Below the pieces are notes generated by a model. It saw only the letters and a list, made by a program, of their open reading frames with translations, was not told the DNA's origin and searched no databases. A program made the translations under genes and the position numbers. This document shows positions 1 to 7,121 of a DNA stretch of 10,596 nt, in pieces. The DNA comes from Thalassiosira profunda (taxonomy: Eukaryota; Bacillariophyta; Thalassiosirophyceae; Thalassiosirales; Thalassiosiraceae): assembly GCA_036939355.1 (NCBI GenBank), contig JALLAP010000739.1, positions 1 to 10,596 of the forward strand. Direction: 5' to 3'. Every line of letters starts with the position of its first letter. Position 1 is the first letter of the stretch.

Positions 1-185
1 TGATTTGAGTGGCAAAACGAGCTCACGTGTCGCTGTGAGCTCCAAAGGGTTAAGGTGTTTTCGCTGGGCGCGTAAGGATGGGGATGATTGATCTTTCTCC
101 CCTGAAAGATGCTGAAGATGGTAGCCGGATCAGTCGTGAGATATTGGGTGAGGCTGCACAATGGGAGAGGTTTGCTTCGTCTTGA
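1..185 (+). pseudogene. decayed 3' end of an F-box/WD-propeller gene copy
   Basis: Positions 84-185 read MIDLSPLKDAEDG...REILGEAAQWERFASS and stop (TGA 183-185). This matches the last ~34 residues of the intact gene at 8817-10286 (MIDLSPIKGG...FEILSEITQWERFALS), and 17 bases (84-100 and 10182-10198) are identical. Upstream, homology continues in another frame: bases 4-60 read FEWQ...ELQRVKVF against FQWH...RLQRTQKTLF of the intact copy. That frame has TGA at 1-3 where the intact gene has TCA (Ser), and TAA at 73-75. The stretch between the shared TGTTT and ATGATTGAT is 23 bases here and 18 in the intact copy, a net frameshift. I infer a broken copy. The rest lies left of the window. A diverged live gene with an unusual intron here is less likely. 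Downstream of the two stop codons there is no visible similarity, so the duplicated block ends about at the stop. Confidence 0.72.
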
Positions 186-286
186 CTGAGCAGTTCTATC
201 TAGATGAAGACCGTCTGCCATGCAATGACCAGTCCAGCTCTTGCTCGTCTAGCTAGAGTGAAAGATGTATGTAGCATATTTGTTTA

Positions 287-2786
287 TTAATCCACCTCCT
301 CCACGCTGGGCTCGTCCATGTGATCGCCCGCGCCTGCCAAATCCTCTCCCATGAAGTCGTCGTCGCCCCCGACCCCTGCGTCGGCACTGATGCTCTCGTA
401 CGCTTTCTTCAGGATCGGGTTGGCCAATCCCTCCACCTCCTTTTGTTTCTCGTCGCACTCGGCCTTCTCGGCGGCAGGATTGTCCTCGAGCCACACCAAT
501 GCATCTTCGATTGCCTTGGACAGCCCTTCCCGATCTGACTCCTCCAGCTTCCCCTCGAGTGTATCGTTGATTGAGTTCTTGAGGTTGTACAGATACGCCT
601 CGAGGCCATTCCGTGCCTCGACGTTGTCCTTCTCGGCGGCGTCCTGGTCTGCAAACTCCTCCGCCTCCTTCACCATTCTCTCGATCTCCTCGTCGGACAG
701 TCGACCCTTCTCGCTCGTGATGGTCAAGCTCTCCACCCGCCCAGTGCCTTTATCGGAGGCCGAGATGCTTAGGATGCCGTTGGCGTCCACGTCGAACGAC
801 ACCTCGATCTGTGGCACGCCTCGTGGCGCGGGTGGGATGCCGGCCAGCTCGAACTGTCCCAACAGGCGGTTGGACTTGGTCATGGACCGCTCGCCCTCGA
901 AAACCTGAATGTTCACCCCCGGCTGATTGTCCGCATAGGTCGAGAAGACCTGGCTCTTCTTCACCGGGATGGTCGTCCCTCGTTTGATCAGGGCCGTCAT
1001 GACACCGCCAGCAGTTTCGATACCCAATGAAAGGGGCGCCACGTCGAGGAGGAGGACGTCCTTTGTCGCTTCCGAGGCATCGCCGCTGAGGATTCCGCCC
1101 TGCACTGCTGCTCCGTACGCCACGGCCTCGTCCGGGTTGATGCTCTTGTTCAATTCCTTGCCCCCAAAGAACTCGCTCAGCAGGCTCTGGATCCGTGGTA
1201 TCCGAGTTGAACCGCCCACCAAGATGACCTGGTCTACCTTTTGCTTGCTCATACCAGCATCCTTCAGCACCTGCGTCACTGGGACCATCGTCTTCTTGAA
1301 CAGATCCACATTGAGCTCCTCGAATTTGGCCCGCGAAATGGTGGCACTGAAATCCTTTCCCTCCGCGAGGGCATCGCACTCCACCGTCGCCGAGTTTTGA
1401 TTCGACAGCGTTCGCTTGGCATTCTCGCACTGCTTGCGCAATCGCTGCACAGCCCGCTTATCCTTTGAGATGTCGATGCCGCTCTGCCGTTTGAACTGCG
1501 AAATGAAGTAGTTCATCAGCCGCTGGTCGAAGTCCTGCCCGCCCAGGTGGGTGTCGCCCGCCGTGGCCAGCACCTCGAAAACTCCGTTGTCGATGCTCAG
1601 CAATGTCACGTCGAAGGTACCGCCACCCAAATCAAACACCAGAATGTTCTCCTCGCGATCGCGCTTGTCCAACCCGTAGGCAATCGCCGCCGCCGTAGGC
1701 TCGTTGATCACCCTTTCAATCGTCAACCCCGCGATTTTCCCGGCATCCTTGGTCGCCTGCCGCTGCGCATCGTTGAAGTACGCCGGCACCGTCACCACGG
1801 CGTGCGTCACCGTCTCCCCCAGGAATCCCTCGGCCGTCTCCTTCATCTTTCGAAGGACCATGCCCGATACCTCCTCGGGCGAGAAGGTTTTGGACGTCCC
1901 CTTCCCGTCGACGTCGTCGATCTTCACGGCCGGCTTGCCGTCCTTCGTTCCCACAATGTTGAACGGCATCAACTTTTTGTCGGTCTGGACGGTGCTATCC
2001 CCGATTTTTCTCCCGATCAATCGCTTCACGTCGAACACCGTGTTGGTGGGATTTTGCGCCGCCTGGTTCTTGGCCGCGTCGCCCACGAGGCGGCTGCCGT
2101 TGTTGTCGGGCTGGAAGGCCACGTAGGAGGGGGTGATGCGGTTGCCCAGCTCGTTGGGGCAGACTTCCACGCGGCCGTGCCGCCAGACGGCGACGCAGGA
2201 GTAGGTTGTGCCTGACAGGATCGTTTGTCAAGTGAGAAACAAGGTTCCAATCCATCAGCACATCACAGGAGTGCACTACTAGCTGTATCAACGGGCTGCC
2301 ATCATACAAATGCCTCGTACTGGTCGATCACCGATTGGGAGCAATCGAATGAATGGGTGATTGGCTCCCTCAGATTCGTCATCTAATATACGATTATAAT
2401 CCCCTGGCCAAGCCGTTTGATACCTTCGAAGCGCTCTCGTGCACCACACTCAATTGTGTGCACATCTTGTGCTCACATTTTTGCAAGCCGCTCGTGCGGG
2501 GTCACACACACCACTCACCTAGATCGATGCCAATGCACGGGCCGGTGCCCTCGGCCCCGCCGCGGGCGCAAAGCACCGCCTTCCGGATGGCAGAGTCGAC
2601 GCCGTCGGCGGCGGCAGCAGTCGTGGTCCACGACGCTCCGTTGGCGTGCCGTCTCCGACCGAGCTCGGAGGGTCGGTGCAGCGGCCGGCGGAAGATTGAC
2701 GGGCGGCGCCACGCGTCGGCCGGGGACGGCGCGGCGAGGAGGAGGGCGAGGGCCAGCAGCGGCCGCCGGGGGGTGGGGCGCTCCAT
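287..2786 (-). CDS. HSP70: Hsp70 chaperone of eukaryotic cytosolic type with bipartite plastid/periplastid presequence
   Basis: Two exons, 2786-2519 and 2211-287, encode 730 residues. The ATPase chaperone binds and releases unfolded proteins. Residues 1-25 look like a signal peptide (RR, then [11 protein letters not shown], ending SPADA) with Trp at +1. Residues 26-80 are Arg-rich with Ser/Thr, like a transit peptide. The Hsp70 body begins at [16 protein letters not shown] (84-99). Visible motifs are [12 protein letters not shown] (283-294), [28 protein letters not shown] (418-431) and [18 protein letters not shown], then the beta-sandwich substrate domain, the helical lid and the C-terminal EEVD (727-730). 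TTYSCVAVW and [19 protein letters not shown] resemble cytosolic Hsp70s more than bacterial or plastid DnaK. GGMP repeats are absent. The start is the ATG at 2786, which gives the signal peptide; a longer upstream reading would bury it. The likely site is the periplastid compartment or plastid stroma; ER retention is unlikely without KDEL. It is head to head with the gene at 3013. Confidence 0.95.
2212..2518 (-). other. Hsp70 intron (phase 1)
   Basis: Donor AG|GTGAGTGG and acceptor CCTGTCAG|GC split a Gly codon inside the first phosphate-binding loop (IGIDLG|TTYS). Splicing restores the conserved GIDLGTTYSC sequence, which fixes both ends. At 307 nt this is the longest intron in the window. 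It carries ATGTGCACA on the sense strand (+ strand 2457-2465), discussed under findings. Confidence 0.95.
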
Positions 2787-3012
2787 GGTGAAATGGAGGC
2801 GTCGTTGGTTATCGTACAATAGCGCACGGTTTGTGAGCGCCGCCGCGATCTTTCCAAGTGGAATGTGATGTGCGGCTCTGATTTTTTGTTGGATCTTTTT
2901 TCCCGCCATCAGCCATCTTCACCCATCAGCTCCCACTACACATCAGCGCTGGAGAGGCGACGCTTGCCGACGCTCAGGTACCAGAGGCGCTGCGTCTCGT
3001 GGGGTCGAGCGG
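2787..3012. promoter_or_regulatory. divergent intergenic region: Hsp70 (-) and phosphatase A (+)
   Basis: This 226-base spacer separates two outward-facing start codons and must hold both promoters. No convincing TATA box is seen. Two structures stand out. One is the inverted repeat TTCCA-AG-TGGAA at 2852-2863, 66-77 bases from the Hsp70 ATG. The other is CATCAGC three times at 2907, 2924 and 2941, exactly 17 bases apart, preceded by a T-rich tract (2880-2902). Their roles are inferred only. Confidence 0.5.
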
Positions 3013-3903
3013 ATGAAGCACGCTGTCGCCTGCAGGGCGCGCTCGCCGCTATTCGCGTTGCCATTCGTCGCGTTGGCTTGTTTGATGCCAGCAGCCGCGT
3101 TGCAAATGCAATCAACGCCCCCTCTGCGCCGGTACCTCCTCGTCCGTCACGGCGAAACGGACTTCAACCGCGCCCTTCGCCAGCAGGGATCCTCGGATGC
3201 GAGCAAGCTCACTCCTGATGGAATAAATCAAGCGAGAAAATTGGGAGAGTATCTTGCTCGGCGGCAGGCTGGCGATGTTCCGGGCGCTCACATCCTACGG
3301 AGGACGTGGTGCAGTCCCCTGACGCGATGCAGGGATACCCTCTCCACGATACAAGAGTGCTCTAACGGAAATGTACATTCAATCCCCGATCCAACAATCC
3401 ACGAAGATTTGAGGGAGATTGAACTTCGAGAATGGGAAGGACGGCTAACTTCGGATATCATAAAGGATGACGGCGAGAATTGGGAGCTGTTCTTGACGGA
3501 TCCGACCAAGTTGAGATTGGACGGGGGAACGTTCGCTCCGGTGTTGGATTGCTGGGCAAGGGGCGAAAAGAACTGGGACGCAATACGTTCGGATGGCGCT
3601 ATCGATGCAGAGGAAGGCGATGGTGCCGATGGAGCGACGCTCATCATCGCTCACGGGCAGTTGGGACAGTGCATGCTATTGAGTGCTCTCGGACTCGGAG
3701 TTGAAACGTACGGACACGATCCTGAGTTCATCTTCGGCAACTGCGGCACAGCCGAAATTGAATGGGCTGACGGCGAGGGGAGCTGCAGGCGGTGGCGCTG
3801 GGTCCATCCAAAAGAATCTTCCTGGGAGCTGGCGGATGCGCGGAGGAGGGAGGAAGCTGAACATACAGTCGCCAGGCTGGGCGAAGATGTTTCGCACATG
3901 TAA
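3013..3903 (+). CDS. histidine phosphatase superfamily (phosphoglycerate mutase-like) protein with signal peptide, paralogue A
   Basis: A single exon of 296 residues. Catalytic features of the superfamily are visible: LLVRHGETDFN with the phosphorylated-His motif RHG at 45-47, the second Arg in SPLTR (105), the acid in REIELREWEG (134-143) and the second His in IIAHGQ (214). Members remove or transfer phosphate from sugars, glycerate or phosphoproteins; the substrate cannot be read here. Residues 1-29 form a signal peptide (hydrophobic FALPFVALACLM, then PAAA). Only about ten residues lie between the likely cleavage and the core, too few for a normal transit peptide, so a secretory or periplastid location is as likely as plastid. 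A block at 162-194 (LRLDGGTFAPVLDCW.RG..NW) is shared with its neighbour but not known to me from the general superfamily. It ends 82 bases before the stop of its inverted paralogue. Confidence 0.9.
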   Translation: MKHAVACRARSPLFALPFVALACLMPAAALQMQSTPPLRRYLLVRHGETDFNRALRQQGSSDASKLTPDGINQARKLGEYLARRQAGDVPGAHILRRTWCSPLTRCRDTLSTIQECSNGNVHSIPDPTIHEDLREIELREWEGRLTSDIIKDDGENWELFLTDPTKLRLDGGTFAPVLDCWARGEKNWDAIRSDGAIDAEEGDGADGATLIIAHGQLGQCMLLSALGLGVETYGHDPEFIFGNCGTAEIEWADGEGSCRRWRWVHPKESSWELADARRREEAEHTVARLGEDVSHM

Positions 3904-3931
3904 TTGTCGAAGAGCCAGAAGAGATGTGGCT

Positions 3932-3957
3932 GGCAAACGAAAGAGGCAAACGAAAGA
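3932..3957. repeat. perfect 13-bp tandem duplication
   Basis: GGCAAACGAAAGA occurs twice without a gap (3932-3944, 3945-3957) in the 82-base spacer between the two convergent stop codons, so in the 3' UTR of the phosphatase A transcript. It is probably a recent slippage event. Confidence 0.9.
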
Positions 3958-3985
3958 GTGATGAGATCGATCTCCGCATTTGATA

Positions 3986-4804
3986 TCACCGGCCACAGGA
4001 GAGCCCGCCCGACGCCATCCTCCGCGTCGTTTCTACCGATTCCCATCCCGTTTCTTTCGGGTGGATCCTCCTCCACCTCCTTGCGTTCTCCTCCCCATCA
4101 GCCCACTCGATTTCCACGCATTCGCAGTTGTCGAATGCAAATTTGCGCGTGCGCCCGTAGCTTTCGATGTCGATCCCGAGGGCGCTCAATAGCATGCACT
4201 GTCCAAGGGCACCGTGCGTCATAATAAAGATTGCACCAGCGTCTCCCCCATTGGCAGTATTGGTAGAAGCGGCATCCGAGCGTATTGCCTCCCAATTCGT
4301 CTCGCCCCTCTCCCAGCAGTCCAACACCGGAGCGAATTTTCCTCCGTCCAACCGCAGACCCTTCGGATCTTTCTTGAAAATGTTCCAGTTGTGCGCGTCC
4401 TCCTCCATAATCTCCTTCCTCAATTTTCCCTGCCACTCCTTCAATTCTATTTCTCGCAGATCGTCGTGGATTGTGGGTTCCGGAAGGGACCGGTGCATCT
4501 GATGCTGGGAATTGAAGCACCGCTCCGCTATCGAGGCGAAGGTCTGCCGAGTGCGCGTCATGGGCGAGCACCACGTTCGCGTGATCGCAGGGGCATTTGC
4601 AATTGTGTTGCCATCTCTATCGCAGCTGTCCTGCGCCTCGCCGGCCTGTCGCCGGGCGATGTAGTCGCCCAGCCGCTTCGCCTGGGCGCGTCCGTCGTCG
4701 GTGAGGACCGCCGCGTCGTTCGTTCCCTGGACCCTCCGGTCTCGATTGAAGTCGGTTTCACCGTGTCGAGCGATGATGTAGCGACGGAGAGCTGCATTCG
4801 TCAT
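3986..4804 (-). CDS. histidine phosphatase superfamily (phosphoglycerate mutase-like) protein without presequence, paralogue B
   Basis: A single exon of 272 residues from the ATG at 4804 (GCC before ATG, a good eukaryotic context). The frame is open further upstream to about 4879, but without another ATG, so the short start is used. The core begins at once: MTNAALRRYIIARHGETDFN with RHG at 13-15, second Arg in SPMTR (84), acid in REIELKEWQG (117-126) and second His in IMTHGA (197). It is clearly a paralogue of the gene at 3013-3903: in the block at 145-177, 26 of 33 residues are identical (LRLDGG.FAPVLDCW.RG..NW.AIRSD), and both end with EIEWADGE...RRW...HPKE. It differs by a longer loop after ARRQAG (54-75) and by lacking a signal peptide, which predicts a cytosolic protein. 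Its promoter side faces aspartokinase. The substrate is unknown. Confidence 0.9.
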   Translation of the reverse strand: MTNAALRRYIIARHGETDFNRDRRVQGTNDAAVLTDDGRAQAKRLGDYIARRQAGEAQDSCDRDGNTIANAPAITRTWCSPMTRTRQTFASIAERCFNSQHQMHRSLPEPTIHDDLREIELKEWQGKLRKEIMEEDAHNWNIFKKDPKGLRLDGGKFAPVLDCWERGETNWEAIRSDAASTNTANGGDAGAIFIMTHGALGQCMLLSALGIDIESYGRTRKFAFDNCECVEIEWADGEENARRWRRIHPKETGWESVETTRRMASGGLSCGR

Positions 4805-5022
4805 GGCGGAGGAGTGGAGCGGGAGGTGGGGGGTTGGAGAGGGATGATGTGGGGTCGCTCTGGGCAGAGGGTGATGCAAAAGATCGTCGCCGGTCGCCGG
4901 GTCCGGGTCTCGGCATTTTCACACACAAAACACACAAACCGCGGAGTTGCAGCGTTCGGCTTCCTCCGTCGGCATTGTGCCCATAAAATCGGCATCGACC
5001 CCCAGCAAACGCAGCTGCCGCA
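4805..5022. promoter_or_regulatory. divergent intergenic region: phosphatase B (-) and aspartokinase (+)
   Basis: This 218-base spacer lies between two outward-facing ATGs. On the + strand its left half is G-rich (GGAGGTGGGGGGTTGG), followed by a CA-rich tract at 4919-4939 and CATAAAA at 4982-4988, 35-41 bases before the aspartokinase ATG. The last could be a weak TATA-like element. Nothing else is clear. Confidence 0.4.
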
Positions 5023-6956
5023 ATGCCCATCGACAGAAGAAGCGGCGGCGGCCTCGCCGCCCTCCTCCTCGCGGCGCTGGCCGCCCTGCAAAATGAAAGC
5101 GACGCATTCCGCGTCCCCGCAAAAACTCAGGTGCACCGACCCCTCTCCCCGGCGGCGGTGCACCCCCTCGCCCCTCGGGGCCGCGTCCGCTATGCCAGAT
5201 ATCAGCGCCGCGTCCTGCGCATGGCCGACGGGGAGAATGACGAAGCCGACGACGACGAGGCGGCCTCCCTCGCCGACGATGCCACCACCACCTCCACCGA
5301 CGACGACGACGAGCCCTCCCAAACGCTCACCTCGTACAAATCGGGGATGAACGCCCGCCGCATCTCCAACAACCGCCGTCCGGGATCGCAGGCCACAAAA
5401 GCGATCGACGTGACGATGAAGTTCGGGGGGAGCAGCTTGGCGAACGCCGAAAGGGTGGACCGGGTGGCGCACTTGATCAAGGATCGGATTCGCCCGCCAG
5501 CGAAGGAGGACGGGAGCGCGAGCGACGAGGTTCCGGTCAGGCCGCGGGCGGGTGAGTGATTCATTGCGCTGAGGTGTTCTTTACATGTATATCATCACGT
5601 CTCACATGATGTGCACATCTTGTTGGATTCTGTTCTGCAACATCACTCATACCTCTGTGGTGCATCTACATATGCGCAGTCATCTGCTCGGCAATGGGGA
5701 AAACGACCAATTCCCTCCTCGCGGCCGGGGAGCTCGCCCTCGAGGGCCGCGTCGACGTCACGGCGCTGCGCACCCTCCACATGACCACGTGCGATGAGTT
5801 CGACCTCCCGGAGCGGACGCGGTCCGAAATCGAGCACCTGCTGCAGGAATGCGAGGACATGCTCAACGGCGTCAAATTGATTCAGGAGTTGAGTCCGAAG
5901 AGCCTGGACCAGCTGGTCAGTTACGGCGAACGGTGCAGCGTGAGGATCATGTCGGCAAGGCTGAACCAGATCGGGGTTCCGGCGCAGGCGTTCGACGCGT
6001 GGGACGTGGGCGTGCTCACCGATGACAATTACGGGGACGCCAAGCTGTTGCCGGACGCGATCGATTCGATTCAGGAGCGCTTCTCGAGCCGGATTGATCC
6101 GAATGTGGTGGCGGTGGTGACGGGGTTCATCGGGCACAACACCAAGGGCAGAATAACGACCCTCGGCCGCGGCGGCTCCGACTTGACGGCCACCGCCATC
6201 GGAGCGGCCATCGGAGTGGACGAAGTGCAGGTGTGGAAGGACGTCGATGGCATTTTGACGGCCGACCCGCGCCTCGTGAAGAACGCCATTCCGGTGTCGC
6301 AAGTGTCGTACGAGGAGGCGTCCGAGTTGGCTTACTTTGGCGCGCAGGTGCTCCATCCCATCGCGATGCAGCCCGCCCTCAAAGCCGACATTCCCGTTCG
6401 CGTGAAGAATTCGTACAACCCGCCCGCTCCCGGCTCGGTCATCGACAAGGAGGGCAACCCGGATCGGATGGTGACGGCCATCACGTGCAAGAGGGGAGTG
6501 ACGTTGATGGACATCCAATCACTGCAAATGCTTGGAGCTTACGGCTTTCTCGGGGCAGTCTTTGCTGACTTCGAGAAGAACAAAATCTCGGTGGACGTCC
6601 TCGCCTCCTCAGAGGTCTCCGTTTCCGTCACCCTCGACAAGAAGCAGAATCAGAAGGACATCGATACACTGTGCGAAGACCTGAGCTCCTTCGCCGAGGT
6701 GAATTTGCACCAGGACCGTGCGATATTGACCCTTATCACGGACGTGAGCCGGAGTTCGGATACGCTTGCCACCGTGTTCCGTTCGTTCAGTGCCCACGGC
6801 ATCCAGGTCGAAATGATGAGTCAGGGAGCCTCGAAGGTGAACATCAGTTTCATCGTCAGAGAGGACCAGATCGACGATGCAATATTGCGGCTGCACGCGT
6901 GCTTCTTCGAGGGTCAGTGCGACGTCGGCGTGGTAGAGGGAGGCGTCATCCAATAA
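5023..6956 (+). CDS. AK: aspartokinase, monofunctional, plastid-targeted
   Basis: Two exons, 5023-5551 and 5680-6956, encode 601 residues. It phosphorylates L-aspartate with ATP, the first step to lysine, threonine and methionine, in the plastid. Residues 1-28 are a signal peptide (LAALLLAALAAL...SDA) with Phe at +1 (SDA|FRVP), followed by a basic transit-like stretch to about residue 66. An acidic Asp/Thr-rich linker follows (68-98). The kinase domain shows KFGGSS (133-138), ICSAMGKTTN across the splice site (178-187), SYGER (257-261), GFIGHNTKGR, TLGRGGSDLT (337-346) and DVDGILTADPR (364-374). Two ACT domains follow at about 443-515 and 522-586, with MLGAYGFLGAVF and ISVDVLASSEVSVS as in lysine-sensitive plant-type enzymes, so feedback inhibition by lysine is likely. 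There is no homoserine dehydrogenase domain. The ATG at 5023 gives the signal peptide directly. Confidence 0.96.
5552..5679 (+). other. aspartokinase intron (phase 1)
   Basis: Donor GCGG|GTGAGTGA and acceptor TATGCGCAG|TC. Splicing joins RPRA to VICSAMGKTTN, restoring the conserved SAMGKTT motif and the reading frame. Unspliced, the frame hits TGA at once. Length 128 nt. It contains the 12-base palindrome GATGTGCACATC at 5609-5620. Confidence 0.95.
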
Positions 6957-7121
6957 GAAGTGGAAGCAATCTGTGACCGTCGAAGCCGCACAGAGGTTTG
7001 TACACAGCATCTTGTTCTAGTTGTCACTACTTACTATGGCTCCAATAGTTGTCAAAATCGAGCGCCTGCAAAAGCATCACAACCGCCCTCGCATCCAAAA
7101 TCTTTCACCTCAACTCTCCTC
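6957..7121. other. convergent spacer between aspartokinase and dehydrogenase stop codons
   Basis: These 165 bases hold the two 3' UTRs. No AATAAA, hairpin or additional coding frame with recognisable similarity is seen. Confidence 0.5.

Noticed and set aside
287..2170. Leaderless 627-residue Hsp70 starting at 2170
   Set aside because: The codon is GTG and it would lack the essential first phosphate loop; splicing to the exon at 2519-2786 restores it.
1547..2215. 222-codon open frame on the + strand opposite Hsp70
   Set aside because: It lies entirely antisense to conserved Hsp70 codons, has no recognisable domain and reads as low-complexity His/Arg/Val-rich sequence; GC-rich third positions explain it.
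2212..2518. Possible mobile element or ncRNA inside the 307-nt Hsp70 intron
   Set aside because: No terminal inverted repeats, target-site duplication or stable hairpin is visible; only the short shared 9-mer stands out.
2353..2868. 171-codon + strand frame over the Hsp70 intron and exon 1
   Set aside because: Antisense to the presequence and intron, with no similarity to known proteins.
4805..4879. 25-residue N-terminal extension of phosphatase B (MHHPLPRATPHH...)
   Set aside because: The first codon is TTG, not ATG; the stretch has no hydrophobic core or targeting character. The ATG at 4804 has a good context and aligns with the core of paralogue A.
4214..5350. 378-codon open frame on the + strand spanning phosphatase B, the promoter and aspartokinase exon 1
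   Set aside because: It overlaps two well-supported genes in other frames, shows no motif, and its end is a Pro/Thr/Ser run created by the alternate frame of the acidic linker.
5643..6518. 291-codon open frame on the - strand opposite aspartokinase
   Set aside because: Antisense to the conserved kinase domain, His/Arg-rich, no domain; a shadow of codon bias.
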